A stretch of DNA of 64,000 bases from Candidatus Rifleibacteriota bacterium (GCA_015233565.1 JADFXM010000006.1:62001-126000), one strand, 5' to 3'; shown: positions 26,206-36,279, numbered from the stretch's first letter. Numbers and translations: made by a program. The notes: a model not told the origin generated them from the sequence alone.

Positions 26206-27417
26206 TCACTTGCTGGGAACTGCAACCTTTAATGAATAGCCTTTTCCAATATCTTGCATATAAAACTCGGCTTCTACATACATATCGATGAAGCCATTTT
26301 TAGCGGCATTAACGGGGATTAAAAACGTATCCCCCTTCAGAGTTGCTTTGGTAGGCTTACCTTTGGCACTAACATAAGCAACAAATTGTGCAGTAATAGG
26401 TTGTCCACCACTGTTTGCAAATTTTACCGCGAAATTGCCGTTCTGTGGAACAATCTGTGCAACTGGTTTATGAGGGAATACAATAACAGATTCAAATTTT
26501 TTGCACGGGGCATAACGATAAGCCGGGCCACCAAACTCACAATCATAGGTTTTTGGATTATTTCCGTAGTTATCCTGGTAAACGAAAACTGTTTCTCCAG
26601 TTTTTTTGACTTTTCCATAACCAACTATAGTTACACCATGTTCCCCTGGAAGAACGGTATATTTTTCATTCAGTTCTATTTTGGTATAAAGAATACCGAA
26701 ATGATGAATCAGCTGGATCAGCTTCATATTATATTCATCAACCTTGGTAATGAGTCCTCTCTTGTGGAAAGCCCATTTGCCTTCCATTGGGTACATCTTT
26801 TGTTTGTATTCCCACTTTACATCGGGAAGAGTAGGGTCAGAGATAGTTCCTGTGAAATCAGAAGATAATATATCTCCATAACCTTTTTCGCTTATAGGAA
26901 AAGGGCTGCTATGAACCGGATCAGCGGGAAAAAGAAGTATCGGATATAGACGGGAAGCCACATGAGCTCTTGTTAAATAGAGGGCTTCCAATTGTCTGGG
27001 ATTAAAACCCTCTTCAGTTTTCCCGTTATAAAAGTTAGTGTAAGTCCCTAGTTTCCAACCAAGCTGCAGTGCCCACCAATCGCAAGTTGTTGCAGCGGCG
27101 AAAGAGAGGCAAGCCCAAGTCGGTTGCTCAGCATTGTAAGTCCATTTGTTGGTTTTTTCAGGTAAAAGAGTATTGACTTCAGCCACTCTTTCTTTTGATT
27201 CTTCTTGATTTTTGTGCGGTAATTTGTCCCAATTGGGAATCATATAGACTTCGTTCAGGTCTTGAGTGGGATCACATGGTGTACCCAACAAGCACAGTTT
27301 ATCGAACTTTTCAAGAATACCGCCATAAGATGGCACAACTGATGAAACCGTCAGAAATAATGAAAACCCTAAAACAAACAATAGTTTAGTTTCAAAAAGG
27401 AAAGCATTTTTCTTCAT
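26206..27417 (-). CDS. Secreted papain-fold cysteine peptidase-like protein
   Basis: This is a 403-aa protein with a signal peptide (LLFVLGFSLFLTVSSVVPSYG). The start is the ATG at 27415-27417 with AGGAG nine bases upstream; a longer frame exists but lacks a site. Papain-like landmarks appear in order. QPTWACLSFAAATT gives the oxyanion Gln and nucleophile Cys at about residues 100-105. GEHGVTIVGYGK gives the catalytic His, and VYQDNYGNN takes the place of the Asn-Ser-Trp-Gly segment. A C-terminal domain of about 80 residues (from PVAQIVPQNGN) is beta-rich. It acts outside the inner membrane. A second peptidase gene of another clan follows upstream. Whether the enzyme is active cannot be judged from motifs alone. 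Confidence 0.82.
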   Translation of the reverse strand: MKKNAFLFETKLLFVLGFSLFLTVSSVVPSYGGILEKFDKLCLLGTPCDPTQDLNEVYMIPNWDKLPHKNQEESKERVAEVNTLLPEKTNKWTYNAEQPTWACLSFAAATTCDWWALQLGWKLGTYTNFYNGKTEEGFNPRQLEALYLTRAHVASRLYPILLFPADPVHSSPFPISEKGYGDILSSDFTGTISDPTLPDVKWEYKQKMYPMEGKWAFHKRGLITKVDEYNMKLIQLIHHFGILYTKIELNEKYTVLPGEHGVTIVGYGKVKKTGETVFVYQDNYGNNPKTYDCEFGGPAYRYAPCKKFESVIVFPHKPVAQIVPQNGNFAVKFANSGGQPITAQFVAYVSAKGKPTKATLKGDTFLIPVNAAKNGFIDMYVEAEFYMQDIGKGYSLKVAVPSK

Positions 27418-27525
27418 AGAATTGCACTCCTTGTTAATTTTTTGGAGAAATTTTCTCAGGCAAATTTTAGTATAACATTCAAATTTACAAACAGCAAGGT
27501 ACAGGAATCTTTCAAGGAATTCTCT

Positions 27526-27753
27526 ATGAGTGAAACAGTAACTTCTCATCAATACAATTTTAATTGTTCAGGCAAAAAGTTAAATTTTACAAAGAGATGT
27601 AAAAAAGCCACGCTAATGATCAATAACCAGCAATTCTTGTATATTGAAAACAGAAAAGAATGTTTTCGAGAAATTTTTTTGGATACAAGTATCTTGGAAG
27701 CAGCTTCTCTGGATTGTTTTGCTCTGGGGATCCCGGCCACCATAATTTCATGA
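27526..27753 (+). CDS. Small hypothetical protein
   Basis: This is a 75-codon frame starting MSETVTSHQYNF, with AAGGA seven bases before the ATG, which is a good ribosome site. It contains CSGKKLNFTKRCKKATLMI and five cysteines, and no signal peptide or membrane segment. I recognise no family. It diverges from the peptidase gene. The ribosome site favours it being real; its short length and the lack of homology argue for caution. Confidence 0.4.
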   Translation: MSETVTSHQYNFNCSGKKLNFTKRCKKATLMINNQQFLYIENRKECFREIFLDTSILEAASLDCFALGIPATIIS

Positions 27754-27948
27754 CTGTTATATAATTTCTTCGCTATGGGAGAGTTCGAAGCAATTCGGTG
27801 AGTTGCTGCAGTTGTTTTTTAAAAACACTTTGAGCCATGTTCGAAAATTTGCTCTTTTCGATAAGTTTCAGGACAAAAATCCGAAATAAACATGTTTTTC
27901 GAGAAAACTCACCGATAATTGCTGATAAATAATTGCTGTAATTCCCCT

Positions 27949-29304
27949 TCAATTCTTTTTAATCAAAGCGTGGATAAGAGAATCGAAATCTTTTGGCAAA
28001 CTCGATTTTGCCTTTTCCGAAAAGAACTCGAAATTAAGTTGGGAGATAATGTTTTTGGTTAAAGGGATGGTATCTTTATTTGCAAGAGCAAGATATTCTC
28101 TTAGACTCGAGGAATCTCCTGAAAGGAGGTCTGAAGAAATTTTTAGAGTAAGTTCTTTTTGGAAAAAATCTTGGATCATTGCATCCCATGAAGTTTCTTT
28201 AGAAAATGCAAGTTCGTGATAAGTTTGATCAAAATGCCCGATCGAGACCGGAAAGAAGATTGCCAATCCCTGAGCATTTTGCATCGTCTTTCCTGAAGTT
28301 CCGTTGGCAATAATTGCCTTCGTTAAAGCATTTTCAAGCCCGGATGCAGAGTCGAGAAAAGTTTTATCTGTTACATTTTCTTTCAAAAGCATAATCAAAT
28401 GCAAAAGATCAATGTTGGAGCCCAATTCAAATTTTTGAACCTTTTTCAAAGCTTGGCTGATCTGAACAGAATAACTTCCGGTCATAACAGTTTTTGCAAA
28501 ACCATTGAGAGCATCAATCACAAGCGGCAATTCTGCGCATTTCAACCCTGATTGCGTGGATTCTTCTTTTCCCTGACATCCACCGCTGTAAGAGGCTGAA
28601 TATGCTCCGACAATGGTTTGTACCATTTCGGAGGCAGGCATATCAGCTCTGATATTGAGAAGTATTCGATCATAGGGATAACCCTTGGATGGCTCCCGTT
28701 CTTCGGAACCAACAATGTAATCGCAGGAATTCTTTAAAACATAAGCAACTTCAAGCATTTGCATGAAGCAGGCATCCATTGCAAGGATGTCAAGATTTTT
28801 TCCAAGAAGCGTTTTTATTTCACCTGCTGCTAACCCAAGTTGCTCTGTGGTTATTCGATTGTTGCTTGTGTAATCGTGAGAAATCCATCTTGATTTGGTG
28901 GGTGATCTTTTCCAACCGCCTCCGTGGTTCCAGATTATTAGGGCATAGTGTTTGGCCGGAAACAGTACGACAGCTTCACGAACAAATTCAACAAGCTGTT
29001 TATAGTCGCCTGTATCCATTTCAGGCCACTCTTTCAACTTTTTTATATTTCCCTTTTCGATAAAATTGAGTGTCGTTGAAGCACCATCATAGCGGTCAAG
29101 AAGTGTGACCAGATTAAGCCAATTTTTTGAACCGACTTTTGCCATGTCTTTCTGATCAGTAATGCCAAAATCATTTAAATTGTTATCTGCATTGATATAT
29201 ACCATCCATGTCCATTCTTTGGTATCGATGCCAAATACGGAGTTAGATCGCATCATGAAAAAGAAAGCTATTAGGCAAAAACACAACAAACGTGTTGGAT
29301 GCAT
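27949..29304 (-). CDS. Secreted clostripain-family (C11) cysteine peptidase
   Basis: This is a 451-aa protein with a signal peptide (LLCFCLIAFFFMMRSNSVFG) and a strong GAGGGG ribosome site four bases before the ATG. C11 features are clear: WTWMVYINADNNLND near the N-terminus, then the catalytic His in LIIWNHGGGW (about residue 127) and Cys in AMDACFMQMLEV (about 180). YIVGSEEREPSKGYPYD and GLAIFFPVS also match the family. Clostripain-like enzymes cut after basic residues and often mature by self-cleavage. It is probably periplasmic or secreted, and may be a nutrient-scavenging protease. It lies near the papain-like gene, in the same direction. Confidence 0.93.
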   Translation of the reverse strand: MHPTRLLCFCLIAFFFMMRSNSVFGIDTKEWTWMVYINADNNLNDFGITDQKDMAKVGSKNWLNLVTLLDRYDGASTTLNFIEKGNIKKLKEWPEMDTGDYKQLVEFVREAVVLFPAKHYALIIWNHGGGWKRSPTKSRWISHDYTSNNRITTEQLGLAAGEIKTLLGKNLDILAMDACFMQMLEVAYVLKNSCDYIVGSEEREPSKGYPYDRILLNIRADMPASEMVQTIVGAYSASYSGGCQGKEESTQSGLKCAELPLVIDALNGFAKTVMTGSYSVQISQALKKVQKFELGSNIDLLHLIMLLKENVTDKTFLDSASGLENALTKAIIANGTSGKTMQNAQGLAIFFPVSIGHFDQTYHELAFSKETSWDAMIQDFFQKELTLKISSDLLSGDSSSLREYLALANKDTIPLTKNIISQLNFEFFSEKAKSSLPKDFDSLIHALIKKN

Positions 29305-29490
29305 TTTGCCCCCCTCTGGTTTAATTTCCTCGACAAAATATAATATCTAAAAAATTTTATCTCTTTATTTTAATCAGAAAAAGAAAAAATGTATACTGCT
29401 TGAAGAGGAGTTTTCTACACTTTTTGAAAGTTTGGCCTCTAAAATCGTTTCATACTTCCAAATTTCATTAGAGATTCTTCACAAGCTACT

Positions 29491-29703
29491 TTCAGAATTC
29501 CAATTCCCGGGGATATAGTCTTGAGACCATTTTCCCAAAACCTGGAAACGTGAACTCGTTTGGATGAGATTCCTGCCTTAACTTTGGGATTATTTGGTCT
29601 CAAAACAAAATTCGGGCAGAAAACTTTTTTTTATCTCTACGGAATCGGCTTTTGAAGCTGAGCAATCGAAGAAAGTGAAGTTTACGACAACAGGAATTCT
29701 GAA
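29491..29703. mobile_element. Repeat R2, copy 1 (MITE-like, 11-bp inverted ends)
   Basis: 213 bp bounded by TTCAGAATTCC and its exact reverse complement GGAATTCTGAA. About 95% identical to 48181-48391 over its full length. A second internal inverted pair, TTGAGACC (29521) and GGTCTCAA (29596), would give a folded arm. It has no open frame of note, and no target duplication is evident. It sits in the gap before the helicase gene. Confidence 0.8.
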
Positions 29704-29754
29704 ATTGGAAATAAATTGATTGACTTTTTTTCCCCGGGCTGATTTGATTAGCTT

Positions 29755-32700
29755 GTGAAAAGCCTTCAGAAGCTATTGGAAAAGTGCGTTGCCATAGATA
29801 TTGAAATCAATCCCGCTGACGGCAGATTTATCTCCATTGGAGCCATAAAGCCAGGAGAACCGGGACTCATATTTCAAACTCCACATGAAAACCCAGGTGA
29901 AATATTAGCAAAGATTGAAGAATACTCAAAAGATCGAGAGTTCTTGCTGGGGCACAATCTAATCGATCATGATCTTGAATGGATTTACCGCTTGTTCCCT
30001 TCCTCCAAACTCCTTCAAAAGAATGCCATTGACACGCTTGTGTTAGCACCATTGTCTTTTCCCAAACACCCGTATCACCGTCTGTGGAAAGGCTACAAAC
30101 CAGTAAAAGAAAGTAAAAATAACCCTCTTAAAGACTCTGAGGTTGCAATTGATTTTTTCAAAGAAGAGTTTCAGGCTTTAGTTGGTTGCGATCTTCTTCC
30201 AATTTACCAGTTTCTTTTTTTACAAAGCCTTTCAATGTGTATTTCCTCAAACTCCCTCACAAAGATTTCTTTTTCCGGATGTTACACAGCACTACAAATG
30301 ATTAAGGAACCTGAAATCACTGATTGGGAAAATTTTTCCACTCAAGTTCGAAATAAATTTTCAACTCTGACATGTAAGACAAATTTGGAAAAACTTCTTG
30401 AAGACAGGGGTAAAATCTTTGATCCTGTTTCAGTCGCAATGGCTTTTTCGTGGATCTCTGTCAGCGGAGGGAATTCAAGGCCCTCCCCCTGGGTTATTCA
30501 CCGCTTCCTTCAAACTACTGAAATTATCTCAATGCTACGAGACAAACCATGTTTCAAATGTCAATATTGTCACGACAATCATGATTCCACCATGTTTCTA
30601 AAATCTGAATTCAATTTGCCGAACTTCAGAAATGTTACCGGGCGCCCCCCATTTTCCCAGAAAGATGTTATAGATTCTATTTTGGCTGGAAATGATGTGC
30701 TGGTTATTATGCCCACCGGCGGAGGGAAGTCTTTGTGTTATCAACTTCCCGGATTAATGAAGGCAAGAGCAAGGAAAACACTGACTCTTGTGATTTCTCC
30801 ACTTCAATCGTTGATGAAAGATCAGGTTGATTCCCTTAAAAGGCGTTGTAAAGAGAACGTTGGTGCCCTCAACGGCCTTCTGACTTTCTTTGAAAGAATT
30901 GAAGTTCTTGAAGGACTTGCAATGGGTGAGATTGACCTTTTATTCGCAGCTCCGGAACAACTTCGAAATGAAAATTTCTGTAATGTTCTTCGGAACAGAG
31001 AAATCGGGCTTGTCGTTATTGATGAAGCGCATTGCTTATCTAAATGGGGGCATGATTTTCGGCCCGATTACCTATTTATTTGTCGTTTTTTGATTGAAGT
31101 GATTGGAAGAGAGAGCAATTTACCACCTATAGCTTGTTTTACCGCAACCGCCAAGAAGGATGTAATATACGAAATACATCAATATTTCAGAAAAGAATTA
31201 GGAAAAGACCTTCTATTATTCCAAGGAACAATTGATCGTCCGAATTTGAACTTTTTTGTGGAAATTCTGGAACCCTCAAAAAAACGTGAAAAAGTCCTGG
31301 AAATAATTAAAAACCTTCAGGAAAACGCCGCTGTCGTAGTCTTTACAGCCACCCGAAACGGAGCTGAGGGAGTTGCCGAATTCCTAAAGAAAAATAAGAT
31401 TAACGCTGATTTCTTTCATGCAGGACGACCTCCTGAGGAAAAAAGGAGGGTTCAAAACGAATTTTTGGATGGAACCATCAGAGCAATCACAGCCACAAAT
31501 GCTTTTGGAATGGGAGTGGACAAACCTGACATCCGGGCGGTTATCCATTTTGATGTTCCGGGTTCCCTTGAAAATTATCTTCAGGAAGCTGGTCGTGCAG
31601 GTCGGGATGAAGAAAATGCAGAATGTCACCTGCTTTTTTCTCCACTGGATCTCGAAACGCAATTTCAGCTTTCATGCGATGGAAAAATCAATTTTAGCGA
31701 TCTTTCCGGCATTTTCCGAGGAGTGAAACATCTTGCACTTTCCAAAAAAGATGGAAAAATTAAGGATGTGGTCAAAACCCCCGGAGAAATTCTACGAGAA
31801 GAGGAAACCAAAGTCGATTCATTTGACTACGAGGACCACAACGCTGATACAAAACTGAAAATCGCTGTTTCCTGGTTGGAAAAAATCAATAAACTGGAAC
31901 GAAATTGGAATAGAGTTTCAGTAATTCAAGCTAAACCTACTTTTGCTTCACTTCCCGAAGCGCTTTCCAAACTTGAAACACTAGGTCTTTCTGAAAGTGT
32001 CAAAACCAAGTGGACAAAGATGATCGAAATTCTCTTCAGATCTGATTCTAATTCCCTCTTGAACACTGATTTCCTTGTTGGGAGTATGGGAACCGATTCT
32101 GATTCTATTGTTAAAATGCTTAGAGCTATGCGAGAAGCCGGTCTTATTCTCAATGATTTGAACTGTTCCGCTATTGTAGGAAAAATGCCCGATCACCCGT
32201 TAGATTCGATGCATTGCTGGCAAAGATTCGCAAGGATAGAATCCGAATTTGTAAGAATAATTTCCGATATGGATAACTCTTCAGAGACAAACGAAATTCA
32301 TTTGAATGCACGCCTTGTTTCAACAGTCTTGAAAGATAGGGCAGGTTTTAGAGATACAAATCAGGATGATGTAAGAAGAGTCTTGAAAGGCCTTCGAATT
32401 GATGAAAGCCTTACTTTCAGGTCAGATGGTTTCGAACATTTCAAAATTGTTCTTAAGGAAAAGATTTTGACAGTATGCAATAAAGCCGCTTTTAGGCAAA
32501 AATTGACGTCCAGGATTTTGGAACTGCTCCTTTCTAAAATCAAGCGACAGGGCCTTTACCAGTTAATTGAATTTTCCATCAATGAAATTGAAAAAGAGTT
32601 TAACAGTTTCATAACAAATTCTGAGCCTCCACAAAAAATGTCCGCATTTGACTGGGGAAAGAAAATTTTACTCTTTTTAAACGAAATTCGTGCAATACAG

Positions 32701-35199
32701 CTTCAGGGAGGGTTGGCCGTTTTCAGACCAGCTTTAACACTTAGGTTGAAAACGACTGAACCTCCCAGAGCATCCGAATGTGACGAACTTGATGAATATT
32801 TCGACCAAAAGATAGTTCAAATCCATGTTATGGGACAATATGCAACATTCGGCCGGGACGACATCAGGCTTGCTATGGCCATGGTAAAAGACTATTTCCG
32901 AATGGAAAACCAGGATTTTTGCGAGAAATATTTTCGCGGGAAAAAGGGAAAACTTGCAATTCCAACCGGTGAAGACAGTTATGCGCAGATTCTCGGAAAA
33001 AACCTTTCTCAAGATAATTCACGTTTCCAGCTTTCTGAAATACAAAGAGAGGTTGTTACTGAAAAAGTGAATTCAAATATTCTTGTTCTTGCAGGCCCGG
33101 GAAGCGGAAAAACCAAAACAATTGTCCATCGGGCGGCGTTTTTAGTCCGAGTCAGACGTGCCCCATTCGGTTCAGTTTTAATTGTTGCCTTCAACCGCTC
33201 TACTGTTATTGAAATCAGACGACGCCTGAAAGATCTTATAGGACCGGACGCAAAAAGAATTGTGGTACAAACTTATCATGGGCTCGCTCTTAGAATTGCC
33301 GGAAGAAGCCTGTCTCAAACTGGCACTTCGAACAACAAAAAAAGAAGCGAACCAGCCTTCGAAAACATCGTTGAAGAAGCGGTAGATGTCCTTCAAAAGT
33401 ACAAGGGGCAAGAGAGGGATGAGATTACCGGCGGATTGATTGGACATCTTCGTTTTGTGCTGGTGGACGAATACCAGGATATCAATCTTCCTCAATATAA
33501 AATGATTGCCCTCCTGGCTCGAAAAGACGAACCTGATGCAGAAAGAAAAATCCATCTGCTCGCAGTGGGCGACGATGACCAGAACATTTACCAGTGGAAC
33601 GGATCGAACATAGCGTTTTTAAGAAAATTTGGAGAGGATTATAATCCGGCTCGCCACAATTTATTAATCAATTATCGTTCTATTCCGGAAATTGTAGAGT
33701 TTTCCCAAAAATTCATCCAAAATAATCCGGGACGGTTGAAAGAAAACGTTTCAATGTCCTCGGCAATTGAAGCTGATATTAAATCAGATATCGGGTCATC
33801 AATCAGGTTGGTTGCCTGCCAAAATGATATTCAAACTGATTCTTCCATATTGACTGAAATAAAAAGATTTCGGGAACATGGTTTGAAAGAGAGCGAAATT
33901 GTTTTACTGGCTTACCGAAATGATGATGTATTGATGCTTAAGAAGCAAGCAGAAACAGATGGGACAAAATGCCATGTTCTCCGTGGAATTAATCTTAACA
34001 TCCTTAAAACAAGGGAATTTCGTAATTTCATTCAGGAAGTGAAAAAAATCCCAGAAGAGACTGATTTTTCCTTGAACGAAATGAAGGATATAGTTTTTAA
34101 ATATCTTGATAGAGAGAATTCCTCTGGAAATCCCTGGACAGAGGCTTTGAACTTTATTGCCGAGGAGTTTTTCGAGTCTGCGTCTATTGCTTCCCCTAAG
34201 GAATTGCTCGTATTCATTTTCGATTGCGCCCGAGAAATGAGGCAAGGTGAAGTGGGAAAGCCAGATCACCTAACTTTGGGAACTTTGCATTCAGCAAAAG
34301 GACTGGAATTTTCTGGGGTGATTGTCAAACTGGATGGATTGGGCGAATCCCTGGAAAACTCTTCTGTCCTGATTGAACATAGACGGTTATTATATGTTGC
34401 AATGACAAGAGCGAAAAAGAGGCTCTCGATTGTATCTTCCAGTACTAAAACTCCATTGGCCATTGAACTTGGAAAATTGCATGATTGGAAAAATGCAGAA
34501 GAAATCAATTTGGAGGGAAAGGGAAGGTTTGGGGAGAAATTGGTTGCCGTCCTCGGCACGAAAATGGGAGAAGTAAGTTGTCATGAATCTGCAGAGCAGA
34601 TAGATACAGAAGCACTCACTTTGCCGGGGGGTGAGAAAAAAAAGAAAACTTATATGGAATCACCTGAAAGAAAACGCGAAAACTCCGAAACGGCCAATCT
34701 CCAAGATGAAAGAAAGTTTGATAACAAGGAAAGAACAATCACAATCGATGCTGAGCAGAAAAAAGTGGAAAGTGAGGAACGATCAGAAGTTCAAAAATTA
34801 ATAAAGGATGGAGCGCTTTGTAAAGCTCAAATAAAAATTTGGGAATTAAACCCCGACCATGTTGTTTTGTCTTATCCAGCACTAAGTTTGCCCGCAGAGA
34901 AGATTAAGAATGCAATCGCGGGAATGAGTTATGGAGACGAGTGTTTTTTGAGAAAACAGGGAGATTCATGGTATTTCTGGAAGGGAAACATTTCAGTTGG
35001 AAAAATGTCTCGAAAGGGAAATGAGAAAATGAGTAGATTTTCCGGGCTGAATATTGAAAAAGTATGGTGTCGGGCTATATTGGGACGTTCTAAAGAGGAT
35101 GAATCACAGGAACTTCGTGCAAACCTCAAATTAGAGGAGTGGGAATATCCCATTTTCGTCGTTGAATTTTCCTCTTTCAAGAATCAAAAACCTATTTAA
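29755..35199 (+). CDS. Exonuclease-RecQ-UvrD fusion DNA repair protein
   Basis: This is an 1814-aa protein starting at a GTG without a clear ribosome site. Residues 1-140 resemble a DEDD 3'-5' exonuclease (AIDIEINPADGRFISIGAI, GHNLIDHDLEWI). CFKCQYCHDNH near 267 may bind zinc. Residues of about 295-660 are a RecQ-type superfamily 2 helicase: PTGGGKSLCYQLPG (Lys325), IDEAHCLSKWGHDFRPDY (423-426), FTATA, QEAGRAGRDE. After a winged-helix-like middle, residues of about 1090-1590 are a UvrD-type superfamily 1 helicase: AGPGSGKTKTIVHRAA (Lys1119), VDEYQDINLPQY, GDDDQNIYQWNGSN, LHSAKGLEF, LLYVAMTRAKKRL. An acidic, Lys-rich linker leads to a C-terminal domain of about 120 residues. All helicase motifs look intact. 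It probably processes recombination intermediates or damaged ends. Confidence 0.92.
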   Translation: MKSLQKLLEKCVAIDIEINPADGRFISIGAIKPGEPGLIFQTPHENPGEILAKIEEYSKDREFLLGHNLIDHDLEWIYRLFPSSKLLQKNAIDTLVLAPLSFPKHPYHRLWKGYKPVKESKNNPLKDSEVAIDFFKEEFQALVGCDLLPIYQFLFLQSLSMCISSNSLTKISFSGCYTALQMIKEPEITDWENFSTQVRNKFSTLTCKTNLEKLLEDRGKIFDPVSVAMAFSWISVSGGNSRPSPWVIHRFLQTTEIISMLRDKPCFKCQYCHDNHDSTMFLKSEFNLPNFRNVTGRPPFSQKDVIDSILAGNDVLVIMPTGGGKSLCYQLPGLMKARARKTLTLVISPLQSLMKDQVDSLKRRCKENVGALNGLLTFFERIEVLEGLAMGEIDLLFAAPEQLRNENFCNVLRNREIGLVVIDEAHCLSKWGHDFRPDYLFICRFLIEVIGRESNLPPIACFTATAKKDVIYEIHQYFRKELGKDLLLFQGTIDRPNLNFFVEILEPSKKREKVLEIIKNLQENAAVVVFTATRNGAEGVAEFLKKNKINADFFHAGRPPEEKRRVQNEFLDGTIRAITATNAFGMGVDKPDIRAVIHFDVPGSLENYLQEAGRAGRDEENAECHLLFSPLDLETQFQLSCDGKINFSDLSGIFRGVKHLALSKKDGKIKDVVKTPGEILREEETKVDSFDYEDHNADTKLKIAVSWLEKINKLERNWNRVSVIQAKPTFASLPEALSKLETLGLSESVKTKWTKMIEILFRSDSNSLLNTDFLVGSMGTDSDSIVKMLRAMREAGLILNDLNCSAIVGKMPDHPLDSMHCWQRFARIESEFVRIISDMDNSSETNEIHLNARLVSTVLKDRAGFRDTNQDDVRRVLKGLRIDESLTFRSDGFEHFKIVLKEKILTVCNKAAFRQKLTSRILELLLSKIKRQGLYQLIEFSINEIEKEFNSFITNSEPPQKMSAFDWGKKILLFLNEIRAIQLQGGLAVFRPALTLRLKTTEPPRASECDELDEYFDQKIVQIHVMGQYATFGRDDIRLAMAMVKDYFRMENQDFCEKYFRGKKGKLAIPTGEDSYAQILGKNLSQDNSRFQLSEIQREVVTEKVNSNILVLAGPGSGKTKTIVHRAAFLVRVRRAPFGSVLIVAFNRSTVIEIRRRLKDLIGPDAKRIVVQTYHGLALRIAGRSLSQTGTSNNKKRSEPAFENIVEEAVDVLQKYKGQERDEITGGLIGHLRFVLVDEYQDINLPQYKMIALLARKDEPDAERKIHLLAVGDDDQNIYQWNGSNIAFLRKFGEDYNPARHNLLINYRSIPEIVEFSQKFIQNNPGRLKENVSMSSAIEADIKSDIGSSIRLVACQNDIQTDSSILTEIKRFREHGLKESEIVLLAYRNDDVLMLKKQAETDGTKCHVLRGINLNILKTREFRNFIQEVKKIPEETDFSLNEMKDIVFKYLDRENSSGNPWTEALNFIAEEFFESASIASPKELLVFIFDCAREMRQGEVGKPDHLTLGTLHSAKGLEFSGVIVKLDGLGESLENSSVLIEHRRLLYVAMTRAKKRLSIVSSSTKTPLAIELGKLHDWKNAEEINLEGKGRFGEKLVAVLGTKMGEVSCHESAEQIDTEALTLPGGEKKKKTYMESPERKRENSETANLQDERKFDNKERTITIDAEQKKVESEERSEVQKLIKDGALCKAQIKIWELNPDHVVLSYPALSLPAEKIKNAIAGMSYGDECFLRKQGDSWYFWKGNISVGKMSRKGNEKMSRFSGLNIEKVWCRAILGRSKEDESQELRANLKLEEWEYPIFVVEFSSFKNQKPI

Positions 35200-35546
35200 A
35201 AAAGTTCTATTTGGCACTTTTCTTGGCACTGTGGAATTTTTGTTTGATAGTTTATTTCCCCCCCCAATTGCCACAGTCGAGTTTATTTCTTCAATGCCCC
35301 TTTTTTCCAAGCAATTTTAGAAATTCAGATGAAAAGGGCTTGCGAAATATCTCTAATGCCAACCCCCAATAAAATCTTTCGTAAAGTTTATTGAATTGAA
35401 TGAGCTTGAATAGGGATGATCGTGAAAAAAAGAGAGTTTGAATTTTGCGTTAATGATACAATCTCCAAATAAGGGAGACAAACAATTACAAGAATTAATA
35501 TGATGACATCAATAAAAGCAAAATTTGCCCTCAAAGATAATTCGCA
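35200..35546. other. Convergent intergenic region
   Basis: Between the helicase and pcm genes, which converge here. Contains a run of eight or nine C near 35260 and AT-rich sequence. No convincing terminator hairpin or gene was found. Confidence 0.5.
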
Positions 35547-36173
35547 TTACGATTGCCGATGTACCATGGGAACAAATCTCACAGCCAAGTCATTTTCTAG
35601 TTTCACTTTTCCGCCGGATTTGTACAAAACAACGAGCTTTTGGTTTAAAGGGGAACCTACGGGCAGAATCATCCTTCCGCCCTCGTTAAGTTGTTGAATT
35701 AATTCAAAAGGAATCTCTTCAGGTGCGCAGGTGACGATTATCACATCGAAGGGGGCCATTTCCGGCCAACCCTTGTATCCATCAGCTTCAAGAATGTGAA
35801 CTTTGTATTTTTCCTGAGCAAGAATTTTTTTTGCATGGTTCGCAAGATCAGGGATTATCTCGATAGAATAAACATCTGCTCCTAATTCCGCAAGAACTGC
35901 AGCTTGATAACCGGAACCTGTTCCAATTTCGAGAATTTTTTCGCCCGGCTTCGGATTGATCTTCTCACTCATGTATGCAACGATAAATGGCTGAGAAATG
36001 GTTTGTCCATTGCCAATAGGGCAAGGATGATCACCATAAGGATCCAGCATTCCTGATTGCCCTTCCGGAATAAACACATGCCTCCGAACTTTCCTCATCG
36101 CCTCAATTATTTTTTCATCCCTAACCCCATAAGCCTGAATTAAACGAACCATTTCATTTCTTTCAGAATTCAT
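35547..36173 (-). CDS. pcm: Protein-L-isoaspartate O-methyltransferase
   Basis: This is a 208-aa protein, the usual Pcm length. The start is the ATG at 36171-36173 with AGGA seven bases upstream; a GTG 33 bases earlier lacks a site. Family motifs are AMRKVRRHVFIPEGQ, GNGQTISQPFIVAYM (substrate-binding) and the SAM loop EIGTGSGYQAAVLAEL. VYSIEIIPDLA and FDVIIVTCAPEEIP follow. It uses SAM to methylate isoaspartyl residues in aged proteins, starting their repair, and is cytoplasmic. It lies behind the glycine-zipper gene but is separated from it by a terminator, so it probably has its own promoter. Confidence 0.97.
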   Translation of the reverse strand: MNSERNEMVRLIQAYGVRDEKIIEAMRKVRRHVFIPEGQSGMLDPYGDHPCPIGNGQTISQPFIVAYMSEKINPKPGEKILEIGTGSGYQAAVLAELGADVYSIEIIPDLANHAKKILAQEKYKVHILEADGYKGWPEMAPFDVIIVTCAPEEIPFELIQQLNEGGRMILPVGSPLNQKLVVLYKSGGKVKLENDLAVRFVPMVHRQS

Positions 36174-36221
36174 ATCTATTTCCTGATCCCAGAGTTTCGA
36201 ATTCACACTAATCCAAAAAAC

Positions 36222-36264
36222 AACTGAACCTCCCTAAATTTGGTTATTTTAAGAAGGTTCAGTT
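36222..36264 (-). terminator. Terminator of the glycine-zipper protein gene
   Basis: On the minus strand a 10-bp stem (AACTGAACCT / AGGTTCAGTT) with a 23-base loop is followed by GTTTTTTGG, 15 bases past the stop of the gene ending at 36280. Confidence 0.8.
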
Positions 36265-36279
36265 GTAAAATGTTTTAAT

